Both the position numbers and the translations under genes were made by a program. Positions 33,647 to 41,743 of a stretch of 64,000 nt of DNA are shown in pieces; positions within the stretch are counted from its first letter, which is position 1; each line of letters begins with the position of its first letter. The DNA lies in contig JACKMT010000002.1 of the NCBI GenBank assembly GCA_024235255.1, forward strand, positions 434,001 to 498,000, read 5' to 3'. This DNA comes from Chromatiaceae bacterium (GTDB lineage: Bacteria > Pseudomonadota > Gammaproteobacteria > Chromatiales > Chromatiaceae). The notes beneath the pieces are model-generated. The model made no database searches, was not told the DNA's origin, and was given only the letters and a program-made list of their open reading frames with translations.

Positions 33647-35401
33647 TCAAAATCGGTAGGCGGTCTCTACCGAATGGCGCGTCAGCACACCGAATATCCG
33701 CCGGACTCCGGGCAGCGCCATCCGCTCAACATAGAGGGCGTCGACCCCTTTTCGATCGAGTATTTCCAGCGCCTCCTGCAGATTTGCCTGCAGATTAACG
33801 GCAGCAACCTCGAGGCGCCGGCCGGGAATGGCCATCAGATCGACCGGAGAATCTAGCGCAGACTCCGCATCCGTATCCTGCAGATAACGCACCAGATCCA
33901 CCGCCTGCATCAGCGCAGCCGGTTCATCCAGGGGGTACACCAGCAACCACTCCGGCTCCTTGCCCAGCAGCTCCGCCGCATCCACCCGCGATAGCGATGC
34001 ACCGGTTCTGACAAAATTACGTTGCATGACGCTGGCAACACCGATGCGGCGCAGCGCCTGCGTCACCGGATCGGCGTTATAATCCATGCCTGCGGCTTTC
34101 AGCACCGCACTGAAGATCGACTCCTTGCCAAACAGTTCACTGGCGGTCAATCCGGCAATCACCACCGCCAGCATACCGGGCATGATGATCTGCGGCGAGT
34201 AAGTCAGTTCGACCATTGCGGTCAAAGCTGCAAGCGGCGCCTGCAGACTCGCCCCCATCATCGCACCCATCCCGAGCACCGCATAGAAACCGCTGTCGAA
34301 AGCAGCGCCGGGGAACGCCAGGTTGGCCAGCTGCGCGAACAGGCTGCCCAGCACGGCGCCCAGAAACAACGCGGGTCCGATCATACCACCGGGAATTCCC
34401 ATACCGACAGATGCCGTCGTCGCCAGCAGTTTAAACAGCAGCAAAACAGCCAGCACGGCAATACCGATCTCTCCCAGCAGCGCGTTGTTGACGGTATCGT
34501 AACCTATACCCATCACCTCGGGCACCACCGCTGCCAGCATGCCTACGGCCAATCCCGCACCGCTGGTTCGCCACCAGAAGGGCCATTTCCGGACCCGCTG
34601 CGACAAGCCTTGCATAAGATGGATAAACAGTGCCGACAGCATGCCGGCAATCACCCCCAGCAGCATGACCAGCGGCATCTCCTTAAGGCTCCCCAAGTGC
34701 AGTTCGGGGATCTGAAACGCGGGTTCACTGCCAAGTACCATTACCGAGACCGCGTTCGCGCTTGCCGCGGCAAGCATAACCGGAATGAAACTCGCCAGCG
34801 TATACTCCATCATCACCAACTCCAGCGCGAAGATCACCCCCGCCAGCGGCGTATTAAAAGAGGCTGCGATGGCGGCGGCGGCACCGCAGCCGACCAGCGT
34901 GCGAATACAGTTATTGGGCAACTTCAGGTATTGACCCAGCAGGCTGCCGGAGGCGGCTCCCAGATAGACGTGCGGGCCCTCTCTACCCACCGAATGGCCG
35001 CTGATGATGGCCACCGCGGCACCCACGAACTGCAGGAAAAAACCGCGCAGCGTGAGATAACCCTGATGATAGGACATGCGCTCCATTACCCGGGCCACAC
35101 CCAACAGATGCAGTCCTGCGGAAAACCGGTAGAAGAAGAGACCGATCGCGGCGCCGCCCAGCGTCGGCAACAGTACCCTTAACCAGAGCGGGAGCATTTC
35201 GTAATTCTCCGGCCCTCCTCCCGGCAGGAAGCGGGCCTGGGTCCCCTCCACGGCGAGCCGAAACAGCAGTATGACAACGCCGGCTAGCAGTCCGGTCAAC
35301 AGACCAAGCAGAGCCAACTGAAGCAGCGCGTCTGGATGCGCCAGCCGCAGCCGCTGACGGTCCAGCAGGTCGCTTAGCCTGTTGCGGATAGTTCCGCGCA
35401 A
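33647..35401 (-). CDS. clcA: CLC-family chloride channel/transporter with CBS pair
   Basis: 584 residues: CLC membrane domain (about 25-430) then two CBS domains (about 440-584). The gating glutamate is present in GHSVGREGPHVYLG, and GIPGGMIGPALFLGAVLG matches the helix N filter. The GSGIP filter segment is degenerate (LHLLGVARVME). FNTPLAGVIFALELVMMEY aligns with E. coli FNAPLAGILFIIEEM, so the internal proton glutamate (E203 in ClcA) is replaced by leucine. That favours a passive chloride channel over a proton-coupled exchanger. Upstream of ppk2 on the same strand. Confidence 0.9.
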   Translation of the reverse strand: MRGTIRNRLSDLLDRQRLRLAHPDALLQLALLGLLTGLLAGVVILLFRLAVEGTQARFLPGGGPENYEMLPLWLRVLLPTLGGAAIGLFFYRFSAGLHLLGVARVMERMSYHQGYLTLRGFFLQFVGAAVAIISGHSVGREGPHVYLGAASGSLLGQYLKLPNNCIRTLVGCGAAAAIAASFNTPLAGVIFALELVMMEYTLASFIPVMLAAASANAVSVMVLGSEPAFQIPELHLGSLKEMPLVMLLGVIAGMLSALFIHLMQGLSQRVRKWPFWWRTSGAGLAVGMLAAVVPEVMGIGYDTVNNALLGEIGIAVLAVLLLFKLLATTASVGMGIPGGMIGPALFLGAVLGSLFAQLANLAFPGAAFDSGFYAVLGMGAMMGASLQAPLAALTAMVELTYSPQIIMPGMLAVVIAGLTASELFGKESIFSAVLKAAGMDYNADPVTQALRRIGVASVMQRNFVRTGASLSRVDAAELLGKEPEWLLVYPLDEPAALMQAVDLVRYLQDTDAESALDSPVDLMAIPGRRLEVAAVNLQANLQEALEILDRKGVDALYVERMALPGVRRIFGVLTRHSVETAYRF

Positions 35402-35491
35402 TCAATCCTCCTTCAACCGCGGCTTGTTATCTGGGCGGATGCGGCGTTAATCTGGAATACTAACTTATCTGTTACACAGCCGGAAAAAACT

Positions 35492-36199
35492 ATGCAGATC
35501 GATGATGAGAAAAGTTTCAGGAGCGCTACCGAACTGGAAATCATGCGGCAATATCTGCCGCTGGAGGGCGCCAGCGTCCTCGAACTGGGGTGTGGTACTG
35601 CCTGGATGACGCGCCTGCTGGCCGGGGAGTTGGGAGCCGGTCGCATTATCGCCACCGAAGTGGATCAAATCCAACACCGGAAGAACCTGCTGATCGACGA
35701 TCTGGCGAACGTTGAGTTCGTGCTGGGCGGCGCACAGCAGATCGACCTGCCCGACAACAGCATGGACCTGGCAATCATGCTCAAATCGCTGCACCATGTT
35801 CCGACAGAGCTGATGGATACCGCATTGCGCGAGATACACCGGGTCCTCAGGCCGGGCGGTCTAGCCTATCTCTCCGAACCGGTTTACCGGGGAGATTTCA
35901 ATGACATCATGCGGCTCTTCCACGATGAGAAAGCGGTACGCCAGGCAGCGTTCGATGCAGCACAGAGAGCAGTTGCCGAAGGCAGCTTCGAGTTGGTCGA
36001 GCAGATATTTTTCGATACGCCGGGTCATTTTCGGGATTTCGCCGAATTTGACGATCGAATGCTGAAGGTGACCCACACCAATCACCGTATCGACGCCGAT
36101 CTGTACCAGCGTATCCGTACTGCATTCGAACGGCACATGACACCCCAAGGCGCAAGTTTTCAGAAGCCTACAAGGGTGGATCTGTTGAGAAAGCGCTGA
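35492..36199 (+). CDS. Class I SAM-dependent methyltransferase
   Basis: 235 residues. Motif I VLELGCGTAWMTRLLA, acidic motif II IIATEVDQ, post-motif MDLAIMLKSLHHVP, and IHRVLRPGGLAYLSEPVYRG make a Methyltransf_11-type Rossmann fold. The C-terminal part (DTPGHFRDFAEFDDRMLKVTHTNH) has no family I can name. Substrate unknown. It stands alone between the divergent clcA and the feo operon, with no Fur site of its own visible. Confidence 0.88.
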   Translation: MQIDDEKSFRSATELEIMRQYLPLEGASVLELGCGTAWMTRLLAGELGAGRIIATEVDQIQHRKNLLIDDLANVEFVLGGAQQIDLPDNSMDLAIMLKSLHHVPTELMDTALREIHRVLRPGGLAYLSEPVYRGDFNDIMRLFHDEKAVRQAAFDAAQRAVAEGSFELVEQIFFDTPGHFRDFAEFDDRMLKVTHTNHRIDADLYQRIRTAFERHMTPQGASFQKPTRVDLLRKR

Positions 36200-36318
36200 G
36201 TTGGTATGCACCGGGAGAAAAATTCAGCCAAAATGGCTGGCTCCGGCACGGCACAGGCCGGCACTATAGTTGTAGACTGAGATCAATTCGAACCCCCTAT
36301 TTATCTTAAGAAGATCTG

Positions 36319-36369
36319 TTGATCGCCGGAAACCTCGGTGCTAAGATCAAAATAGGAATAATTCTTATT
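36319..36369 (+). promoter_or_regulatory. Promoter and Fur box of feoABC
   Basis: -35 TTGATC (36319-36324), exact 17-base spacer, -10 TAAGAT (36342-36347). A 19-bp near-palindrome AATAGGAATAATTCTTATT (36351-36369, 16 of 19 positions self-complementary) covers the expected start point and matches 12 of 19 positions of the Fur consensus. Iron-loaded Fur would block transcription here. Confidence 0.7.
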
Positions 36370-36381
36370 GGCATTAATTTT

Positions 36382-36645
36382 ATGAATACCCCCATCCCAT
36401 TCCAGACGGCACTCGACCAGCTGGAAACCGGCAAACTGGTCTGTATCTCGGAAATTCGCACTGACCGGCAGTTGGCCAGACGGCTGCTCGGTCTTGGCAT
36501 CCGTGTCGGATCCAGGGTCATGGTCACTCAGCAGCGCGATAAAGGCGTAGTGGTCGCCTGTGACGGCAATCGGGTGGCGTTGGGCGGAACCGTTGCCAGC
36601 AAGCTGTTCACCCAGCCGATGAACCTGGCCGAAGCCTCACAGTAA
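36382..36645 (+). CDS. feoA: Ferrous iron transport protein A
   Basis: 87 residues, SH3-like domain that helps FeoB import Fe2+. LETGKLVCISEIRTDRQLARRLLGLGIRVGSRV is the FeoA core. The ATG at 36382 (MNTPIPF) is 12 bases after the Fur box; the frame is open upstream to 36319, but that lies in the promoter. First gene of feoABC, 40 bases before feoB. Confidence 0.94.
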   Translation: MNTPIPFQTALDQLETGKLVCISEIRTDRQLARRLLGLGIRVGSRVMVTQQRDKGVVVACDGNRVALGGTVASKLFTQPMNLAEASQ

Positions 36646-36685
36646 CTTACCACCTGGCTGGATCATCCGGCTATCGGAGCAGACC

Positions 36686-38998
36686 GTGCCCACCATTGCA
36701 CTGGGTGGAAACCCCAACTGCGGCAAATCCGCACTCTTCAACGCCTTCACCGGCATTCGCCAGAAGACCGGCAACTGGCCCGGCGTCACGGTGGATCGCA
36801 AAGAGGGACACTTCAGGTTGGATGGTGATGAGATCGGTGTCGTCGATCTCCCCGGTATCTATTCGCTCGATGCATCATCCATGGACGAGAAAATCACCCG
36901 CGATTACCTGCTCTCCCGGGCAGCAGATCTGGTCGTCAACATAATCGACGCCTCCAATCTTGAACGCAACCTCTACTTCAGCGTCCAGCTGCGCGAAATG
37001 GGGATACCGATGGTGGTGGCGTTGAACATGATGGATGTGGCGCGCAAGCGGGGCATCGAGGTGGATATTGAACTGCTCGCCGAGCAGCTCGGCTGTCCGG
37101 TTGTCCCGGTTGTTGCGGTCACCGGCGAGGGGTTGCAACAGCTCAAGCAGCAGATCCGGTTGCTGCTCCCGGCACTGACCAGCAGTCACTTCCAGGTCAC
37201 CCACGAAGATACGGTGGAGCAGGCGATCAGTGCGCTTACGGCGGAGCTTGGCGGGGTGTCGGAAAAGGCCAACCTCAGGTGGCTCTCACTGAAACTGCTG
37301 GAAGGGGATCAGCATGCGTTCAAGCTGGCGGGCGCCCAGCTACGCCCGCTGGTGGAAAAGTGGCAGAGTATTATCGAGACGCGCGCCGGGGAAGCGGCCG
37401 ATATCTATATCGCGGATGCCCGCTACGGGCACGCCCACGCCCTCGCTCAACGCTGCATTAAAGAGGCCGGCAAGTTGGACCGCACCCTCTCCGACCGGAT
37501 CGACGGAGTGGTGCTGAACCGCATCGCCGGTATCCCGATTTTTCTGGTCATCATGTATCTGATGTTCATGTTCACGATCAATATCGGCGGTGCCTTCATC
37601 GATTTTTTCGACCTGACAGTGGGCGCGCTGATGGTGGATGGTGTGGGTGAACTGATGCACCGGACCGGCATACCTGAGTGGAGCCGGGTCATTCTTGCCG
37701 AGGGTATCGGCGGCGGCATCCAGGTGGTCTCCACCTTCATTCCGATTATCGCCTGTCTCTACCTGTTTCTCTCGATGCTGGAAGACAGCGGCTATATGGC
37801 GCGTGCGGCATTCGTCATGGATCGAGCCATGCGCGCCATCGGCCTGCCCGGCAAAGCGTTCGTGCCGATGATCGTGGGGTTTGGCTGCAATGTACCCGCA
37901 GTAATGGCGACACGCACCCTGGAAAACCAACGGGAACGAAAACTGACCATTCTGATGAATCCATTCATGTCATGCGGCGCGCGCCTGCCGGTGTATGCGC
38001 TGTTCGTCGCGGCGTTCTTCCCCAGCAACGGCCAGAATCTGGTGTTCCTGCTCTATCTGATAGGCATTGGGATTGCGGTACTAACCGGTATGATCATGCG
38101 CCGCACACTGCTCTCCGGCGAGAGTGCCGGCTTCATGATGGAGCTGCCTCCCTATCACATCCCCACCATGAAAGGCGTGACCCTGCGCACCTGGGATCGC
38201 GTCAAACTGTTCATCCGCGACGCCGGAAAAGTGATCGTGACAATGGTGCTGGCGCTGAATCTCCTCAACTCGGTCGGCACCGACGGATCTTTTGGCAACC
38301 AGGAGTCGGACAAATCGATACTGGCAGCGGTGGGTAAAGGCATTACACCCATTTTCGCTCCGCTGGGAATCAGTGAAAACAACTGGCCCGCTACCGTCGG
38401 CATCTTCACTGGCGTGCTGGCGAAAGAGGTGGTAGTAGGCACGCTGGACTCGCTTTATTCCCATCTGGCCAGCCAGGAGCAGGGCGGAGAGACAACCCAG
38501 CAGGCGTTTCAACTCTGGCCGGCGCTGCAGGCTGCGGCTGCCACCATCCCGGAAAACCTGGCTGCCGTCAAAGACAGGCTGCTCGACCCACTGAGCATGG
38601 ATGTCGGGGACATCAGCTCCACCAAGGCTGCCGCAGAGGCGCAGGAGGTCAACAGCGGGATTTTCGGCGCGATGGCCTCACGGTTTGACGGTCAGGCAGG
38701 CGCATTCGCCTATCTGCTGTTTATTCTGCTCTACTTTCCATGCGTCGCAACCATGGGCGCAATTACCCGCGAGACCGGAGGCGCCTGGGCTGTATTCGTG
38801 GCGGCCTGGACCACGGGCGTTGCATTTTCCACCTCTACGGTTTTCTACCAGATCGCCAGATTCGCCCAGCACCCGGCCAGCTCCACAGCCTGGATTGCCG
38901 GTCTGCTGCTGGTGGCAGCCGCAGTCGTCATCGGCCTGAAGCGATGGAGCCGGAAAGAGTCCGAACTGCAACTGATATCCGGGCGGGCAGGCGCTTGA
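36686..38998 (+). CDS. feoB: Ferrous iron transporter FeoB
   Basis: 770 residues. N-terminal G domain: G1 GNPNCGKSALFN, G3 VDLPGIYSLD, G4 NMMD, then a helical GDI domain. The membrane part has GFGCNVPAVMATR and PFMSCGARLPVYALF, with the paired Cys-containing gate segments typical of FeoB. The start is GTG at 36686, set by the conserved TIALGGNPNCGKS and a GGAG site 7 bases upstream. The stop overlaps feoC (TGATG). Imports Fe2+ across the inner membrane under low oxygen. Confidence 0.96.
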   Translation: MPTIALGGNPNCGKSALFNAFTGIRQKTGNWPGVTVDRKEGHFRLDGDEIGVVDLPGIYSLDASSMDEKITRDYLLSRAADLVVNIIDASNLERNLYFSVQLREMGIPMVVALNMMDVARKRGIEVDIELLAEQLGCPVVPVVAVTGEGLQQLKQQIRLLLPALTSSHFQVTHEDTVEQAISALTAELGGVSEKANLRWLSLKLLEGDQHAFKLAGAQLRPLVEKWQSIIETRAGEAADIYIADARYGHAHALAQRCIKEAGKLDRTLSDRIDGVVLNRIAGIPIFLVIMYLMFMFTINIGGAFIDFFDLTVGALMVDGVGELMHRTGIPEWSRVILAEGIGGGIQVVSTFIPIIACLYLFLSMLEDSGYMARAAFVMDRAMRAIGLPGKAFVPMIVGFGCNVPAVMATRTLENQRERKLTILMNPFMSCGARLPVYALFVAAFFPSNGQNLVFLLYLIGIGIAVLTGMIMRRTLLSGESAGFMMELPPYHIPTMKGVTLRTWDRVKLFIRDAGKVIVTMVLALNLLNSVGTDGSFGNQESDKSILAAVGKGITPIFAPLGISENNWPATVGIFTGVLAKEVVVGTLDSLYSHLASQEQGGETTQQAFQLWPALQAAAATIPENLAAVKDRLLDPLSMDVGDISSTKAAAEAQEVNSGIFGAMASRFDGQAGAFAYLLFILLYFPCVATMGAITRETGGAWAVFVAAWTTGVAFSTSTVFYQIARFAQHPASSTAWIAGLLLVAAAVVIGLKRWSRKESELQLISGRAGA

Positions 38999-39234
38999 TG
39001 CTGTCAGAGATCAAACACTACCTGCAGCAGCATGGACGCGTCAGTCTGGCTGATATTGCTCTGCACCTGGACACCCCACCGGAAGCCGTCAGAGGTATGC
39101 TGGAGACGCTGCTGCGCAAAGGGCGGGTACGCCGGTATCTGCTGAACTCCGTTTGCGGCAGCAGTTGCTGCAAGTGCGATGCTGCGACGACGGAGCAGTA
39201 CGAGTGGGCGCCCGGTGCCGCGCCCGATGCATAG
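38998..39234 (+). CDS. feoC: FeoC-type iron-sulfur winged-helix regulator
   Basis: 78 residues. Winged helix LSEIKHYLQQHGRVSLADIALHLDTPPEAVRGMLETLLRKG (split 1-42), then a Cys cluster CGSSCCKC that would bind an Fe-S cluster. Matches FeoC, which stabilises FeoB or senses oxygen and iron. Starts in the stop of feoB, so coupled translation. Confidence 0.9.
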   Translation: MLSEIKHYLQQHGRVSLADIALHLDTPPEAVRGMLETLLRKGRVRRYLLNSVCGSSCCKCDAATTEQYEWAPGAAPDA

Positions 39235-39291
39235 TTGCTGCTGCCGGCGCAAGCGATCCGTAAATAGTGCGGCAATCAGCAGCAGCTGAAT

Positions 39292-39888
39292 TTATTTCAG
39301 CTTTATCATCAGGCTGTTGATCCGGTTCTCCTTGAGCCTGGCGCTGAGCATCTTAACTTTTTCCGGGCTGTAGGGCCCGGCCCGGACTCGGTGAAACAGC
39401 TCACCGGTATCGATTTTGACTTTCTGGATCTCCGCCTGGATCCCAACCAGTGCCAGACTTGCCTTGAGCCGGTCGGCATCGGCATATTGCCGGAACGAAC
39501 CCATCTGCAGCATATACCTGTCCGCTGCCGCTACCGTCACCACCTCAGCACCCGTCCCAGTCTCAGCCGACTTCGGCTTCAGCGTCTCTCTCGACTCCAC
39601 TTCCGGTTCAGGCACCACCACCTCCATCTCCGGCAATATGGTGAAGAAGTCGAAACGCGGTTTTGGGTTGACCGCCTCGCTGGGCGCCTTCTCCGTCTCG
39701 GATGCAGGCGCGGCCTTACTGATGGCCGGGGCGACAGCAGGTTTTACCTCAGCCGACGGAAGCTTAAGCCAGGCAAGCATGCTAAAAAACAATCCCACCA
39801 GCAATCCGGCGATAAACCATACCCAGCAGGGTTTGGGTCCCCTCTTTCTCTGCTGGGTGTTGGCCCTGCTCTTGTAATCCCGTGACAT
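39292..39888 (-). CDS. SPOR-domain cell-division protein (FtsN-like)
   Basis: 198 residues. Short cytoplasmic basic tail, one membrane helix (CWVWFIAGLLVGLFFSMLAWL), a Pro/Ala/Glu-rich periplasmic linker, and a C-terminal SPOR domain (YMLQMGSFRQYADADRLKAS...FHRVRAGPYS) that binds denuded peptidoglycan at the septum. Directly after argS, the place where ftsN-like genes sit in Pseudomonas. Its ATG follows the argS stop with no gap (TAGATG). Confidence 0.9.
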   Translation of the reverse strand: MSRDYKSRANTQQRKRGPKPCWVWFIAGLLVGLFFSMLAWLKLPSAEVKPAVAPAISKAAPASETEKAPSEAVNPKPRFDFFTILPEMEVVVPEPEVESRETLKPKSAETGTGAEVVTVAAADRYMLQMGSFRQYADADRLKASLALVGIQAEIQKVKIDTGELFHRVRAGPYSPEKVKMLSARLKENRINSLMIKLK

Positions 39889-41649
39889 CTACATTCGTTC
39901 CGGCGCCGAAACACCCAGCAGATTGAGCCCGTTACGCAGCACCTGTTGCACCGCCAATATCAGCTTGATGCGCGCGTCCCGCAAACGCCCATCCTCCACC
40001 AGAAACTGGTGCGCATTGTAATAAGTGTGAAACTCGTTGGCGAGTTCACGCAGATACTGGCAGAGCTGATGGGGCTCCTTGTTGATTGCCGACGTTTCCA
40101 CCAGTTCGCCGTAGCGCGAGAGCGAGGAGAGCAGTGCTTTTTCGTGCTCCTCGGTCAGCCGGTCGAGATTCTCCGTGCCTGGACTCGGTTCCGCCGAAAT
40201 GCCTTTTTCAGCCGCCTGGCGCAACACACTACAGACACGTGCATGGGCGTATTGCACGTAGTAGACCGGGTTGTCGGCGGAGTGGGATTTTGCCAGGTCC
40301 AGGTCGAAATCGAGGTGCTGTTCGCATTTGCGCATAACGTAGAAAAAGCGGGCCGCATCGCGCCCCACCTCTTTGCGCAGCTCACGCAACGTGACAAAGG
40401 AGCCTGAACGAGTCGACATCTGCACCTTCTCTCCGCCGCGATAGAGATTGGCGAATTGAACCAACAGCACATCGAGCCTGGAAGGATCGTCACCCATCGC
40501 CTCCAGCGCCGCCTTCACACGCGGCACGTAACCGTGATGATCGGCACCCCAGACGTCGATCACGCGCTCGAATCCCCGCTCCAGCTTATCCATGTGGTAG
40601 GCGATATCGGCGGCGAAATAGGTGTGCTGCCCGTTCTCCCGCACCACAACCCGATCCTTCTCATCGCCGAATGCGGTTGAACGAAACCAGAGGGCGCCCG
40701 AGCTTTCATAGACCTGATCCATACTGCGCAGCTTCTCTATCGCCCGGTTGACCGCCCCCGATTCGGTGAGTGTCCGCTCTGAGTACCACTCCTCATAGGT
40801 CACACCAAACAGCGCCAGATCGTCGCGGATATCGTCCAGGATAACGTTCAACGCCAGCTCGAAGACAAAACGGTAGCGGTTGTCGCCCAACAACCCCTTG
40901 CTGCGCGCAATCAGCGCGTCGATGTGCAGCTCCTTATCGCCACCTGCCGGTTCGTCGGCTGGGATTTCCCGGAACAGCTCGTCAACCGGATGACTGTACG
41001 CCGCCCCATGCTCCCGGTGCAGCGTGGCGGCGATATCCCAGATGTAGTCGCCCTTGTAGCCGTTGGACGGGAACACCAACTCCTGGTCGCATAGCTCCAG
41101 ATAGCGGAGCCAGACACTGGTGGCGAGAATATCCATCTGTCGGCCGGCATCATTGACGTAGTACTCCCGATGGACATCGAATCCCACCGCCTCCAGCAGA
41201 TCCGCCACCACCGCGCCGTACGCTGCGCCGCGCCCGTGGCCGACATGCAGCGGGCCGGTTGGATTGGCGGAGACGAACTCCACCTGAACGCGCTGCCCGC
41301 GACCGATATCGCTGCGGCCGAAACTGTGCCCCTGCTCAATCGCCTGCGGCACCAGCCGGTGGTAGGCATCTGCGGTCAGATAAAAATTAATAAACCCCGG
41401 CCCCGCCACCTCCACCCGCTCCACCAACTGGTTCTGAGGAAGCGCTGCCACCAGCTTTTCGGCCAGCTCCCGGGGGCGCACCCGTGCACTCTTCGCCAGC
41501 ACCAACGCAATATTGCAGGCAAAATCTCCGTGGCGGCTCTCCCGCGCCCGCTCAATGACCGGAACGGGTATTCCGTCAGCGGGAATAACCGCATCTGCGG
41601 TGAGCTGCTGCAGCGCCTGGGAGAGCAGTTTAGCGACTTGGTTTTTCAT
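39889..41649 (-). CDS. argS: Arginyl-tRNA synthetase
   Basis: 586 residues, class I synthetase. N-terminal Arg-tRNA-synt domain, HIGH motif as HVGHGRGAAYG after NPTGPL, KMSKS region as KVQMSTRSG (the bacterial ArgRS form), and C-terminal anticodon-binding DALR domain ending SAPERM. Charges tRNA-Arg. Sits between priA and the SPOR gene, the usual Pseudomonas-type order. Confidence 0.97.
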   Translation of the reverse strand: MKNQVAKLLSQALQQLTADAVIPADGIPVPVIERARESRHGDFACNIALVLAKSARVRPRELAEKLVAALPQNQLVERVEVAGPGFINFYLTADAYHRLVPQAIEQGHSFGRSDIGRGQRVQVEFVSANPTGPLHVGHGRGAAYGAVVADLLEAVGFDVHREYYVNDAGRQMDILATSVWLRYLELCDQELVFPSNGYKGDYIWDIAATLHREHGAAYSHPVDELFREIPADEPAGGDKELHIDALIARSKGLLGDNRYRFVFELALNVILDDIRDDLALFGVTYEEWYSERTLTESGAVNRAIEKLRSMDQVYESSGALWFRSTAFGDEKDRVVVRENGQHTYFAADIAYHMDKLERGFERVIDVWGADHHGYVPRVKAALEAMGDDPSRLDVLLVQFANLYRGGEKVQMSTRSGSFVTLRELRKEVGRDAARFFYVMRKCEQHLDFDLDLAKSHSADNPVYYVQYAHARVCSVLRQAAEKGISAEPSPGTENLDRLTEEHEKALLSSLSRYGELVETSAINKEPHQLCQYLRELANEFHTYYNAHQFLVEDGRLRDARIKLILAVQQVLRNGLNLLGVSAPERM

Positions 41650-41743
41650 CAGCGTGGTTTGAAGCTCGGAATCGAATAAAAGCGTTCAAGGATAACAGGA
41701 AACACACCGGATTCGCACCTGTTGTTACGCAATTGAACCTCCC

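Noticed and set aside
34022..35182. 386-codon open frame antisense to clcA
   Set aside because: Gln/His/Arg-rich low-quality translation; the CLC gene on the other strand is clear.
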